A stretch of 64,000 bases of DNA from Bacillus salacetis (lineage in GTDB: Bacteria; Bacillota; Bacilli; Bacillales; Bacillaceae_B). The position numbers were made by a program, and so were the translations under genes. Of this stretch, positions 1 through 8,644 are shown in pieces. A model generated the notes under the pieces. That model did not search any database. It saw only the letters and a list, made by a program, of their open reading frames with translations, and had not been told where the DNA came from. The stretch covers positions 1 to 64,000 of the forward strand of contig NZ_QXIR01000014.1 of the NCBI RefSeq assembly GCF_003581585.1, given 5' to 3'. How positions within the stretch are numbered: the stretch's first letter is position 1; every line of letters starts with the position of its first letter.

Positions 1-61
1 GCAACCTTCCCGCCGGCTCGTCTTATGCCTGTCGGGACTGATCAAGGCGCTTCCGCTTTTT
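1..61. repeat. Dispersed hairpin repeat, partial copy cut by window edge
   Basis: These 61 bases are, in reverse complement, nearly identical to the first half of the element at 58278-58340: both share the string GCGCCTTGA, CCCGACAGGCATAAG and GCCGGCGGGAAGG in the same order and spacing. The copy is in the opposite orientation and its other half lies outside the window. It is non-coding. It ends at the terminator of the small gene at 114-227. Confidence 0.75.
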
Positions 62-103
62 AATTAAAAAAGGTGTAAAGATTAATTCCTTCTTTACACC
101 TTT
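62..103 (-). terminator. Rho-independent terminator of the 37-aa membrane protein gene
   Basis: A perfect 12-bp stem (AAAGGTGTAAAG at 69-80 with its complement at 92-103) is followed on the minus strand by a T-rich run. It lies just after the stop codon at 114. Confidence 0.85.
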
Positions 104-113
104 GGTGAATTTA

Positions 114-227
114 TTATTTTTGGTGGAAAAAGTCAATGAAAGCCTGGTAGATTTCGATAGCTTGATAAGATAAAAGCGTCAAAGCAGTGAACGAGAACAC
201 TCCCATCATTAAAAAACGAATCCACAT
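114..227 (-). CDS. Small hypothetical membrane protein (37 aa)
   Basis: A short reading frame of 37 codons starts with ATG at 227 after a purine-rich ribosome-binding site (GGGGGGAAAG, 3 nt upstream of the start) and ends right before a strong terminator, so it has the complete outline of a gene. The protein starts MWIRFLMMG and has one hydrophobic segment (about residues 4-20) followed by an amphipathic tail ending FFHQK. I do not recognise a family. It is a likely single-pass membrane peptide. It lies downstream of another small membrane protein gene (248-583) on the same strand, 20 bp apart, and may be cotranscribed with it. Confidence 0.6.
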   Translation of the reverse strand: MWIRFLMMGVFSFTALTLLSYQAIEIYQAFIDFFHQK

Positions 228-247
228 ATCTTTCCCCCCTTTTGAAA

Positions 248-583
248 TCAAATGTTTGTTTGATTGTTCAAAAGGGATCTATCCACGTAATTTGATTGAT
301 GAAAAACCGGCATAAGCATAATCAGCCTTCTGGATAAAGAAGCATTCTGATTACTGGCCATTGCCAGGCATAAGATCAGGAATATGAGCAGGACCTGCGT
401 TTCAGTGACGACGGCTTTGCTTTTGCCGGAATCGTAATGATCTCCAGGCTGGGCAAGATCGGTCAAGTGATGATCCATTAAAGTGCTTTCCTGAACAGCA
501 TTTACGGAATAATGTCCGAATCCAATACTGTTTGTGAGGATGGCGAATATCATGAAGCCGATTAAGAACAGAAATCTATTCAT
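248..583 (-). CDS. Hypothetical membrane protein (111 aa)
   Basis: The ATG at 583 follows a strong ribosome-binding site (GGAGGAGG). The protein has an N-terminal hydrophobic segment (about residues 4-24), which could be a signal anchor or signal peptide, a polar middle with several Asp/His residues, a second hydrophobic helix (about residues 64-76) and a basic, Asn-rich tail. I do not recognise a family. The two-helix topology and Arg-rich stretch after the second helix suggest both ends could be cytoplasmic, which is inference. Probably in a short operon with the 37-aa gene downstream. Confidence 0.6.
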   Translation of the reverse strand: MNRFLFLIGFMIFAILTNSIGFGHYSVNAVQESTLMDHHLTDLAQPGDHYDSGKSKAVVTETQVLLIFLILCLAMASNQNASLSRRLIMLMPVFHQSNYVDRSLLNNQTNI

Positions 584-700
584 CTGTTATCCTCCTCCAA
601 AAAGTATTAGTATCATTATATTCCTCTTGACCAAAATAAGCACTAACTATTTTGTACCTATTTATGTTATAGCTGTTAATTTTACTATTAATACACGAAT

Positions 701-2296
701 CTATCCAGAAAATTGTTTCCGCTGGTTAATTTGATAATCATTCCTGCCCTGCTGTTTGACAGCATACATTGCCATGTCAGCTGCCTGAAGGAGTTCATTT
801 GTATTGCGGCTGTCGTCAGGAAAGAAAGATGCCCCGAGACTGAAAGTGATTTTGACCTCCTCTCCAAAAACCCTATAGCCTTCTTCATTCGCAGCAAAGA
901 AATTCTGTATGATTCTTTCAACGTCTTCCTTTGAGTGCCTTCCTTCAAGAAGCACGACAAATTCATCGCCGGACCGCCTCGCAATGAAGGCATCCGATGG
1001 GAACTCCATTTTGATCTTTTTGGTGAATTGGATCAGCAGCTCATCCCCGTATGAATGGCCCAGACTGTCATTAATGGCTTTGAACTTATCAATATCAATA
1101 AAGATGACAGCAAACTTTACCTCTTCATCTCCCAACGATTCCTCAAATAACGTTTTCAACCTGCCTTCCAATGCTCTCCGGTTCCAAATGTCCGTCAACT
1201 GGTCATGAAGGGCCATGTGCTTTAAACGTGAAGTTGATTTCTCCAGTTCTGTGTTCTTTTTCCTGAGTTCCTCCGTCCGCTTATTCACTTGGTTTTCCAA
1301 ATCCCTGGCAAGATCCTGATACGATTTGGTGATATCCCTAAGCTGCGAACCGGCCAAGAGCTGCCTTGAATAGACCAGGATGATGATCAACAGGAGAACT
1401 GAGCCGGCCACTATATCCATGCTTGAGCTTGCAATCAGGAACAGGATGATGATGCTTCCGATATTGACCAGGCTCCTGAGGGCTGGATAGGCTCCATCAT
1501 CATAGTTGAAGGAATTGCTTCCCGTATTCAAAGGGGCTTTTTTCCTGAGCAGCTCAATAGAGGCAATTCCCTGCAGGATAAGACCGGAACTCCATAACAC
1601 TTCCAGCAGGCTGTTGGGTTCAAAGCTGCCATAATACAACGCCATCACGTGGAAGCTGTCCCCTATAAAAAATAACCCGATGGAAGCAGCAAATAACAGC
1701 ATTGGTGCCAGCGGGAAAAAATATTTCTTCACGAACATGGTGGCAGATAAGGCAAACAGCAAAAGCAGTTCCAATGCCGGATAAATAAAAGAAGTCACGC
1801 CCAGTCCATAAGCGACTCCAGCTTGAATGTACAGCGGGTGAAACCAGTATACCCACAAGATCGTCGTGATAGTAAAAAATATGATCAGGATATCTATTGA
1901 AAAATAAATCACTTGATACCGATTTTTCACAGCGAAAGTCAACAACGAAAATGCGGTTATTATCATTAATATATTGAGTATGTAAAGCAGGTTGCTCCCG
2001 AGGGGAACAGAGACAAAACTCTCCTTAACCTTTTCTTCATAAAACCAAACCAACTCAGCCGCCGCATAGAGAAAAGTGCCAGTTACCAGCAAGCCTAAAA
2101 ATTTGCGCTGCAGCCCCTCAGATTTTCTATAAGAAAGAATTTGAAGCATCAAGGTAAAAACTATGGCTGCGGCAGCCAGCATACTTACACCATATGCCTG
2201 GACGTTTCCATCAAAATAGACGAGCCACCCAAGAAACAGAAGAGAAAAAGCTGTCAAACCAAGCAGTGTAGTCTTTAAGTAATTAAGTTTCTTCAT
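701..2296 (-). CDS. Membrane-anchored diguanylate cyclase (GGDEF protein, SGDEF variant)
   Basis: The N-terminal 330 residues form roughly nine hydrophobic helices, a 7TM-type or MHYT-like sensory membrane region that I cannot assign further. A coiled coil follows (about residues 330-365, rich in Glu/Lys/Asn) and then a GGDEF domain (about 370-525) with the typical HDQLTDIWNRR entry and DIDKFKAINDSLGH. The domain would make cyclic di-GMP from GTP. The signature reads RRSGDEF at about residue 442, so the first glycine is serine. There is no RxxD inhibitory site upstream of it. Small residues at that first position are tolerated in some characterised cyclases, so activity is plausible but not certain. 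There is no EAL domain. ATG at 2296 follows AGGGCGATG, a modest ribosome-binding site. Monocistronic. Confidence 0.88.
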   Translation of the reverse strand: MKKLNYLKTTLLGLTAFSLLFLGWLVYFDGNVQAYGVSMLAAAAIVFTLMLQILSYRKSEGLQRKFLGLLVTGTFLYAAAELVWFYEEKVKESFVSVPLGSNLLYILNILMIITAFSLLTFAVKNRYQVIYFSIDILIIFFTITTILWVYWFHPLYIQAGVAYGLGVTSFIYPALELLLLFALSATMFVKKYFFPLAPMLLFAASIGLFFIGDSFHVMALYYGSFEPNSLLEVLWSSGLILQGIASIELLRKKAPLNTGSNSFNYDDGAYPALRSLVNIGSIIILFLIASSSMDIVAGSVLLLIIILVYSRQLLAGSQLRDITKSYQDLARDLENQVNKRTEELRKKNTELEKSTSRLKHMALHDQLTDIWNRRALEGRLKTLFEESLGDEEVKFAVIFIDIDKFKAINDSLGHSYGDELLIQFTKKIKMEFPSDAFIARRSGDEFVVLLEGRHSKEDVERIIQNFFAANEEGYRVFGEEVKITFSLGASFFPDDSRNTNELLQAADMAMYAVKQQGRNDYQINQRKQFSG

Positions 2297-2469
2297 GTCA
2301 TCGCCCTATTCCGTTTATTCAAACAAATGCATTTAGATAACATCTGCTATTCTCCTGAAAATCCATTTCAATAGCAACACATCTGCTCATTGTGCACTTT
2401 ACCCTGTTAAAGTGAAAACAAAACTATTTTTGTTACTTTTTTACCAGACTATAAGAACTACCGGCCTCT

Positions 2470-3174
2470 TCATTGTCCAATTCTTCTTACAGGCCAAAGA
2501 AAAGCTGTTTGTTTTGGCGCGCAGCAAAGGTGGACGTTTTGGTTATTCGATATCCCTGCCTGCCACAACGATTGTTCATGAATCACTGATTCTGCCTCAT
2601 GCAGCTTCCAGGTTTCATGGGCAATTTCTCCCTTATATACCTCTCCATCCTTCACTGTCCACAAACAATAGCGTTCCGTCAGCCAGTTGGTCAGCGGATT
2701 CTTCTTCTCAGGCAGAGGTGCCCCGGGTGTATACTCAATCCACAAACTTTCAGCGTTTGTTCCTTTTTGAATCCTCCTGGTGCTGAAATGGATGCTGCCT
2801 TTTTCGGCCGCCATTTTCATTTCTGCCTGATAATAGGGCAGGTGAAAGAATTTACGTGCGCCGGCTGTGACAGGGAGATGGTTTGCATCAAGGCTGAAAA
2901 AATAAACACCGGGATCACCTTTATAAGTAACGTAAGTGCGGACATTGCACTCAAGATAAGATCTGGCAAAAGGGATTTCAGGCAGCCCACGCCCGCGCAT
3001 GTGGTTAACGGCAAATGGTACAATCCCTACCCACGCACTCCCTTGAAAAGTGTCAAGTTCCAGTTCGCGGGGAATCTTATCTTCAAGAACATCAGCGGGC
3101 ACTTCCCAGTGGAGGAACAATAGATGTTCCCATGTCTGCTTCAACAGCCAGCCCCTGCCTGCTTCATTCATCAT
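2470..3174 (-). CDS. DUF2071 family protein (YqjF-like)
   Basis: The 234-residue protein has the features of the DUF2071/YqjF family: the opening W-L-L-K-Q-T-W with HLLFLHWEVP, the PFAVNHMRGRGLPE block and the YVTYKGDPGVYFFSLDA block. The family is widespread in Bacillales; its fold is related to acetoacetate decarboxylase, but no reaction is established, so I give no function. The ATG at 3174 is preceded by AAGGAGGAAGC, an ideal ribosome-binding site, and is followed directly by a second ATG. It is a single gene between the cyclase and a small unknown gene on the other strand. It is soluble, with no signal peptide. Confidence 0.82.
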   Translation of the reverse strand: MMNEAGRGWLLKQTWEHLLFLHWEVPADVLEDKIPRELELDTFQGSAWVGIVPFAVNHMRGRGLPEIPFARSYLECNVRTYVTYKGDPGVYFFSLDANHLPVTAGARKFFHLPYYQAEMKMAAEKGSIHFSTRRIQKGTNAESLWIEYTPGAPLPEKKNPLTNWLTERYCLWTVKDGEVYKGEIAHETWKLHEAESVIHEQSLWQAGISNNQNVHLCCAPKQTAFLWPVRRIGQ

Positions 3175-3311
3175 GCTTCCTCCTTCACTTCCTGTCTCTC
3201 TTTAATTTACACATATAACTGCATGGCCAAACGGTCCTGACGCATTGTTACGTTTGCATCCGATGTCCTTCCGGGAATAAAGTAATCAACAGTGAGAAGG
3301 GGGCGGCGGAT

Positions 3312-3548
3312 TTGAAACTCAATAAATGGAGCTATTCCAGGAGATACAATATCAAAGCAAGCTTTGACCGCTTCCCGAACTCCACGGTCCTTTTCAGGAG
3401 GATCAAGGATTACTATTTTGTATACAATGTCTACTGGTCGACTCACGACCCCATTGTTGGACGCAGGGACCTTGAAGAAATGGAGCTGCTTCTTAACAGG
3501 GACCTTGGCTCAGAAAGAGAGTACATCAACCGGCGGAGCCGCGGCTGA
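3312..3548 (+). CDS. Small hypothetical protein (78 aa), tentative
   Basis: This frame opens with TTG at 3312 after GAAGGGGGCGG, spaced about 8 nt. The protein is basic and rich in Tyr, Arg and Asn (SYSRRYN, DYYFVYNVYW) with an acidic Leu-rich helix near the end. The composition looks protein-like, but I recognise no family. A competing minus-strand frame (3207-3446) has a poorer start and is less convincing. If real, it stands alone ahead of yfmM. Confidence 0.4.
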   Translation: MKLNKWSYSRRYNIKASFDRFPNSTVLFRRIKDYYFVYNVYWSTHDPIVGRRDLEEMELLLNRDLGSEREYINRRSRG

Positions 3549-3556
3549 ATCGGTTG

Positions 3557-3596
3557 AGTGCCTGGAACAGCTTCCCTTTTTGTGCCAGGCATGCTC
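3557..3596. repeat. Short inverted repeat (GCCTGG / CCAGGC)
   Basis: GCCTGG at about 3560 and CCAGGC at about 3583 form a small imperfect stem around an AC/T-rich loop. It is not followed by a T-run on the plus strand, so I do not call it a terminator. Similar GGTGCC/GGCACC hairpins are common between genes of Bacillus, and another stands at 62941-62990. Confidence 0.35.
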
Positions 3597-3697
3597 ACTC
3601 ATCCCCCAATTAAATTTTTCCACCCCTATCCATCTGCTTTTAACACCTTTATAATATGAGGAGATAGTAAGAAAACAATAGAAAAGGTGCAGTTTAT

Positions 3698-5254
3698 ATG
3701 AGTATATTAACAGTTAAGAATCTAAGCCATGGCTTTGGCGACAGAGCCATATTCAATGATGTATCCTTTCGTTTGCTGAAAGGGGAACATATCGGCCTGA
3801 TCGGGGCAAACGGGGAAGGAAAATCCACCTTCATGAATATCATTACCCGCAAACTTGAGCCGGATGAAGGAAAAGTTGAGTGGGCAAAACGAGTACGCGT
3901 CGGTTACCTTGATCAGCATACTTCCCTCGAGAGAGGAATGACAATCAGGGATGTCTTGAAAACTGCCTTTCAATATCTATTTGATATGGAAACAGAAATG
4001 AACGAGCTGTTCGGAAAGATGGGAGACGCTTCACCTGAAGAACTTGAAAAGCTGCTGGATGAGACAGGCACACTGCAGGACGCACTCACGAATAACGATT
4101 TTTATATAATTGATGCAAAAGTGGAGGAAATCGCCAGAGGGCTGGGGCTCGATGAGATCGGCCTTGAACGCGAAGTCCAGGATCTCAGCGGCGGGCAGAG
4201 AACCAAAGTCCTGCTTGCAAAGCTGCTTCTCGAGAAGCCTGATATCCTTTTATTGGATGAGCCGACCAACTATCTCGATGAGCAGCATATCGTCTGGCTG
4301 AAGAGATATCTGCAGGAATATGAAAATGCGTTCATCCTGATTTCGCATGATATCCCTTTCCTTAACAGTGTGATCAATCTCATCTATCATATGGAAAATC
4401 AAGAACTTAACCGCTATGCCGGAGATTATGATGATTTCCAAAAGGTTTATGAAATGAAACGCCAGCAGCTCGAATCAGCTTACAAGAGACAACAGCAGGA
4501 AATCTCAGAGCTGAAAGACTTTGTTGCAAGGAACAAAGCCAGGGTATCCACTCGGAATATGGCCATGTCCCGCCAAAAGAAACTGGACAAAATGGATATC
4601 ATCGAGCTGGCAGGCGAAAAGCCCAAGCCCGAGTTCCACTTTAAACAAGCCAGGACATCCGGCAAGCTGATCTTTGAAGCCAAGGACCTTGTCATCGGGT
4701 ACGACGAACCGCTTTCCAAGCCGTTGAATTTGCGCATGGAACGCGGTCAGAAAATCGCCTTGTACGGAGCAAACGGAATTGGAAAGACAACATTGCTCAG
4801 AAGCATTCTCGGAGAAATCAAACCTGTTTCGGGGGAAGTTGAACTTGGGGAACATCTTCACATCGGGTATTTCGAGCAGGAAATCAAAAATGCCAATTAT
4901 AATACGTGCATAGAGGAAGTCTGGACGGATTTCCCTTCCTTCACACAATATGAAGTTCGTGCAGCGCTTGCCAAATGCGGATTGATGACCAAGCATATTG
5001 AAAGCAAGGTCGAAGTGCTGAGCGGAGGAGAAAAAGCCAAGGTCAGATTATGCAAGCTGATCAACAAGGAAACGAACCTATTGGTCTTTGATGAGCCGAC
5101 CAACCATTTGGACGCAGAGGCAAAAGCCGAACTCAAACGAGCATTACAGGAATACAAAGGAAGCATCCTTCTCATCTCCCATGAGCCTGAATTCTATCAG
5201 GACATCGCGACTGACCTTTGGAACTGTGAATCGTGGACCACAAAAGTTTTTTAA
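3698..5254 (+). CDS. yfmM: ABC-F family ATPase YfmM (ribosome-associated translation factor)
   Basis: This soluble protein of 518 residues has two ABC ATPase domains in one chain and no membrane domain, as in the ABC-F family, which binds the ribosomal E site and acts in translation. Walker A motifs are GANGEGKST (about residue 36) and GANGIGKTT (about 354). Signatures are LSGGQRT and LSGGEKAK, and Walker B motifs are LLLDEPTN and LVFDEPTN. A charged linker of about 80 residues (P-site tether region, rich in Gln/Lys/Arg) joins the domains. Length and sequence match B. subtilis YfmM closely. In B. subtilis yfmM lies beside yfmL; here a yfmL homologue is 6 kb away at 11128, so the pair has been separated. 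The ATG follows GAAAAGGTG. A bulky terminator follows. Confidence 0.9.
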   Translation: MSILTVKNLSHGFGDRAIFNDVSFRLLKGEHIGLIGANGEGKSTFMNIITRKLEPDEGKVEWAKRVRVGYLDQHTSLERGMTIRDVLKTAFQYLFDMETEMNELFGKMGDASPEELEKLLDETGTLQDALTNNDFYIIDAKVEEIARGLGLDEIGLEREVQDLSGGQRTKVLLAKLLLEKPDILLLDEPTNYLDEQHIVWLKRYLQEYENAFILISHDIPFLNSVINLIYHMENQELNRYAGDYDDFQKVYEMKRQQLESAYKRQQQEISELKDFVARNKARVSTRNMAMSRQKKLDKMDIIELAGEKPKPEFHFKQARTSGKLIFEAKDLVIGYDEPLSKPLNLRMERGQKIALYGANGIGKTTLLRSILGEIKPVSGEVELGEHLHIGYFEQEIKNANYNTCIEEVWTDFPSFTQYEVRAALAKCGLMTKHIESKVEVLSGGEKAKVRLCKLINKETNLLVFDEPTNHLDAEAKAELKRALQEYKGSILLISHEPEFYQDIATDLWNCESWTTKVF

Positions 5255-5263
5255 AGATTAGAA

Positions 5264-5330
5264 AGAAGGGCTTCAGGATCGTCAGGATGCAGCGGAATTC
5301 TCTCTGCATCCCTCCCCTGGAGCTTTTTTG
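5264..5330 (+). terminator. Branched terminator after yfmM
   Basis: An outer stem (GGGCTTCAGG with CCTGGAGC) encloses an inner perfect hairpin (GGATGCAG with CTGCATCC) and is followed by six T residues at about 5325-5330. Confidence 0.75.
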
Positions 5331-5400
5331 TATTGACAGAAATGATTATTGACTGTCATAAAGGGAAAAGTTCAATAAACATATTAAATGGAGGGATAGG

Positions 5401-6138
5401 ATGAAATTCAAACCAGCAGGAACAGCCTTTTTATTATCTTTCAGCCTGATCGCTGCGGGCTGCAATAGTGAGGGTAACCAGAATGATGATTCAGAATCAG
5501 TTCAAGAAACCACCAGATCTGAAGATAGCAATGATAATACCTCCGCTTCTGAGGAAGTAACTGAATCTCCTGATAACTCTCAGGAAAGTACCAATGATCA
5601 ATCAGCTGGGGATGAAAACGAGACCGGCTCTGAAGATAATAGCAATGAGCCATCTTCACAAAGTGATGAGCCATCCGCAGGCCTTCCAGAGGGAATAGAG
5701 CAAACCGATTATGAAAGTGAGGACAGAGCAGCTCAAGCTATCGAGAACTACCGGGAAGTAGAGCAGACCAACACTGACCTAGGCCATTCCATCCAAGCAC
5801 TTGTCGAAGGAGCCACCGGACACCAATATATTTCATGGAATGAGGGGCGTTGGCTTATCCAGATGGACTTCCCTACTGATTCCCAATATGCATATGAGCC
5901 ATATCCCGAGGGAGTCGAACTTGCCAAAGAGGTGGTGGAGTATCTTGAATCCCACTATCTTCCTGCTCCTGAAGACCGTGGAATGATCAGTATCAATGGA
6001 TTTTCAGATTCACCGGAGACGGTCATTCAGTGGCAAAAAGGAAAATCGGTTTATGAAATCACTAATAATAACGGAAAGCCGTTCAAAGCGATCGATAAAG
6101 CAGTCGAATTCGGGGAAACGGAAAGGTCATCAGGATGA
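5401..6138 (+). CDS. Hypothetical lipoprotein with acidic linker
   Basis: The 245-residue protein begins with a lipoprotein signal peptide whose lipobox IAAGC puts the acylated cysteine at residue 21. Residues 22-95 are a low-complexity linker of Ser, Asn, Asp, Glu and Gln, as is usual for lipoproteins that must span the wall. The C-terminal 140 residues (from about 100) form a globular domain with Trp-rich segments (ISWNEGRWLIQ, VIQWQKGKSVYEI) that I do not recognise. It should sit on the outer face of the membrane. The ATG follows GGAGGGATAGG. It is monocistronic and shares a bidirectional terminator with the convergent acetyltransferase gene. No function is proposed. Confidence 0.8.
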   Translation: MKFKPAGTAFLLSFSLIAAGCNSEGNQNDDSESVQETTRSEDSNDNTSASEEVTESPDNSQESTNDQSAGDENETGSEDNSNEPSSQSDEPSAGLPEGIEQTDYESEDRAAQAIENYREVEQTNTDLGHSIQALVEGATGHQYISWNEGRWLIQMDFPTDSQYAYEPYPEGVELAKEVVEYLESHYLPAPEDRGMISINGFSDSPETVIQWQKGKSVYEITNNNGKPFKAIDKAVEFGETERSSG

Positions 6139-6141
6139 AGA

Positions 6142-6188
6142 GAAAGGGAAAGGCCGGAAAACAGAGATGTGTTTCCGGCCCTTTCTAT
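6142..6188. terminator. Bidirectional terminator between convergent genes
   Basis: GGCCGGAAA (about 6152) pairs with TTTCCGGCC (about 6172). The outer A-rich and T-rich arms (AAAGGGAAA and CCCTTTC) allow it to work on both strands, between the lipoprotein and the GNAT gene. Confidence 0.8.
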
Positions 6189-6203
6189 TTGTCTATATCG
6201 CTT

Positions 6204-6653
6204 TTACAACCCGTAAGTATAATGGAACTCTGTATGCTTCTTGAAACCGAACTTCTCATAAAGCTTCTGTGCTTTAAAGTTATCGTGGCTGGTTTCAAGG
6301 GTCAGCCCTTTTGCGCCAGTTTCCTCTGCCAGCTGCTTTGCGCTGTTAAGCAAGCACTCCCCTGCTCCCCTCCTTCTGGCTTCCTCTGTGACGAATAAAT
6401 CATTCAAAAGCCAGTGCCTTTTCAGTGAAACGGATGAAAAGATAGGGTACAGCTGGGTGAACCCCAGTGGTTTCAGACTTCCTTCTCCCTCCTCTAAAGC
6501 GAGAAAGATGACAGATTCCTCATTCTCCATCCTTTCTTTTAAGAAAGCACGGCAGCTCTCGATATTATTTTCCTGATTATAGAAAATTCTATACTGATTG
6601 AATACATCCGAAACAAGGTCCAAATATTCGATTCCAGCTTTGACCACTTTCAT
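6204..6653 (-). CDS. GNAT family N-acetyltransferase
   Basis: The 149-residue protein has the GNAT fold: an N-terminal alpha-beta part, the central strand with LLNDLFVTEEARRRGAG (motif A, the acetyl-CoA pyrophosphate loop is RRRGAG at about residue 94) and the C-terminal LYEKFGF motif B. It would transfer an acetyl group from acetyl-CoA to an amine; the acceptor is unknown. The ATG at 6653 follows GAAGGAGGGACTGCA. Single gene with no informative neighbours. Confidence 0.88.
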   Translation of the reverse strand: MKVVKAGIEYLDLVSDVFNQYRIFYNQENNIESCRAFLKERMENEESVIFLALEEGEGSLKPLGFTQLYPIFSSVSLKRHWLLNDLFVTEEARRRGAGECLLNSAKQLAEETGAKGLTLETSHDNFKAQKLYEKFGFKKHTEFHYTYGL

Positions 6654-6917
6654 TGCAGTCCCTCCTTCTTGGATTCATTCAATTTTATTGTTGTATAGCC
6701 GCTGATATTCATTCTCCAGCTCCCTTTTACAAGATGGATACCCTAGTTTCCCTGAGAGTCTTCATGCAGGATGTAAACAGTGGCCCTTATAAAAAGCAGA
6801 TCCCCTCCGCCCTTAATTAGCAGTAAAGTAAAAAAAGACCATTATTAAAGATTTTATAGTAACATTGTTTATAGATGATTACCATAATTTTCTCAAAATT
6901 CAAAGGAGAAATGTGTT

Positions 6918-8555
6918 TTGAAGAGACAAAGTGCTGATTTGATTATCAAAAGTGATGCAATTTTTACAGCAAACACCCATGGAACAATTGATGGTGCGCT
7001 CGCTGTCAAGGACGGTAAAATAATCGCCATCGGATCAGAAAAGGAAATTGAACAATATAAAAGCTCTCACACAAAGGAAATCTCAGCATTTGGAAAGCTT
7101 GTGCTTCCGGGATTTCATGATTTTCATGTTCACTTGTGGCTGGGAGCGATGTTTCAGGAGTACGCTTCACTGACCTCATGCAGCAGTGAAGAAGAAGCGG
7201 CTGAAAAGATTGCCCGCTTTGCCGATGAGAATCCCGGCGACCCCTGGGTACTCGGATTTGGCTGGCACCATGTCAGATGGCCAGGCCAAAGACTGCCCAC
7301 CAGACATACGCTGGACAGGCTCATTCCAGACAGGCCGGTATTCCTTCTGAACGAGGAAGCTCACAGTGCATGGCTTAACACAAAAGCATTGGAAATACTC
7401 GGGATAGATGAAAATACTGTCGAGCCTGAGTTTGGGAAGATCGAGAAAGACAGTGCAGGTATACCTACCGGCTTCCTTTACGAAACAGCTGTGGGACTCG
7501 CGGTCAGTGCTTTTGAACTCCCCCCCGGTAAGAAGGCGCGTTTAATGAATGCCTTTATGAAAAAAGCCGGTAAATGCGGAATTACATCCGTGGGAGACAT
7601 GCTTCCGTTGCCGGGCTTCACACTCGGCGATCTGGAAGAATACCAGAAATATGATAAGGAAGACAGATTGACTGTCCGCATCCATTTCATGGTTCCGCTC
7701 GATGGAAACTTGGAGGGTATATCGTATTACGAACACTTCAATTCGGATAAACTTCAATTCTCCGGACTTAAACAGTTCATTGATGGAGTCCCTCTCACTT
7801 ATACAGGTTTCCTATTGGAGCCATATACAGACAGGCCATCAACAAAGGGCGGGACAATTTACTCCAGGGAAACATACTTCAAATGGATTGAAGAAGCGGA
7901 TGGACAAGGGTACAGAATCAGGCTCCATGCCTGCGGAGATGCAGCAGTAAGGCTGGGACTTGATGCCTTTGAGCATGCACAGACGATAAATGGCAAAAGA
8001 GATTCACGCCATGCCATTGAGCATATAGAAGTCATTCATCCTGCCGACATTCCCAGATTTTCAAAGCTGGGCGTCCTTCCTTCCATGCAGCCCGAGCATT
8101 TGGCTTCGAGTTCCTTGGAAACCCATGAATATCATGATCGATTGGGACCTGAGAGGATCAATTTCACCTGGCCCCTCGGGGTTTTAGAAAAACATGGCGC
8201 ACAACTTGTATTTGGAAGCGACTATCCAATCGTCGATCTGAACCCCATGCTTGGAATATACAGGGCAGTAACCCGGATGCACGAGGACGGCACACCAGAT
8301 GGCGGCTGGAATCCCCAGCATAAATTAAGCCTGGCGCAAGCCTTGATTCATTACACGAAATCTCCAGCATACGGCAACTTCCGCGAGAAGGACCTTGGGA
8401 CTCTTGAAGTTGGTAAAAAAGCCGACATCATCATTCTCGACCGCAACCTGTTTGAGCGCAGCACCGCTGAAATTAAGGATGCAAAAGTCCTTCTGACCAT
8501 AATGGACGGCAAGATTGTCTTTAAGCATGAAAATTTTGCGCTCTTTACTAAATGA
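6918..8555 (+). CDS. YtcJ-like metal-dependent amidohydrolase (amidohydrolase family 3)
   Basis: The 545-residue enzyme has the architecture of the YtcJ-like amidohydrolases: a short beta domain (residues 1-60, with the typical DGALAVKDGKIIAIG), the metal-binding HVH after GFHDF at about residue 70, a TIM barrel with the later metal ligands (RLHACGDAA, HAIEHIEVIHP, FGSDYPIVD) and a returning beta strand segment near the end (GKKADIIILDRN). It should hydrolyse an amide or related bond in the cytoplasm; the substrate cannot be told from sequence. It starts with TTG at 6918, chosen because AAAGGAGAAATG lies at proper distance. Monocistronic, with its own hairpin terminator. Confidence 0.87.
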   Translation: MKRQSADLIIKSDAIFTANTHGTIDGALAVKDGKIIAIGSEKEIEQYKSSHTKEISAFGKLVLPGFHDFHVHLWLGAMFQEYASLTSCSSEEEAAEKIARFADENPGDPWVLGFGWHHVRWPGQRLPTRHTLDRLIPDRPVFLLNEEAHSAWLNTKALEILGIDENTVEPEFGKIEKDSAGIPTGFLYETAVGLAVSAFELPPGKKARLMNAFMKKAGKCGITSVGDMLPLPGFTLGDLEEYQKYDKEDRLTVRIHFMVPLDGNLEGISYYEHFNSDKLQFSGLKQFIDGVPLTYTGFLLEPYTDRPSTKGGTIYSRETYFKWIEEADGQGYRIRLHACGDAAVRLGLDAFEHAQTINGKRDSRHAIEHIEVIHPADIPRFSKLGVLPSMQPEHLASSSLETHEYHDRLGPERINFTWPLGVLEKHGAQLVFGSDYPIVDLNPMLGIYRAVTRMHEDGTPDGGWNPQHKLSLAQALIHYTKSPAYGNFREKDLGTLEVGKKADIIILDRNLFERSTAEIKDAKVLLTIMDGKIVFKHENFALFTK

Positions 8556-8556
8556 A

Positions 8557-8637
8557 AAAAGCACAGATTTGGTGCTTCCCCTGAAAGTCAGATATACCAT
8601 TCTGACTTTCAGGGGACCGGTACCGTTTCTGAGCTTT
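8557..8637 (+). terminator. Strong hairpin terminator after the amidohydrolase
   Basis: A perfect 15-bp stem (CCCCTGAAAGTCAGA and its complement, 8579-8616) is nested in an outer AAAAAAGC...GCTTTTTT pairing that ends in T-rich sequence at about 8632-8638. The perfect stem alone is striking for its length. Confidence 0.75.
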
Positions 8638-8644
8638 TTTCTTA

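Noticed and set aside
3207-3446. 79-codon minus-strand frame
   Set aside because: GTG start with poor ribosome-binding site; it overlaps the better supported plus-strand frame at 3312-3548.
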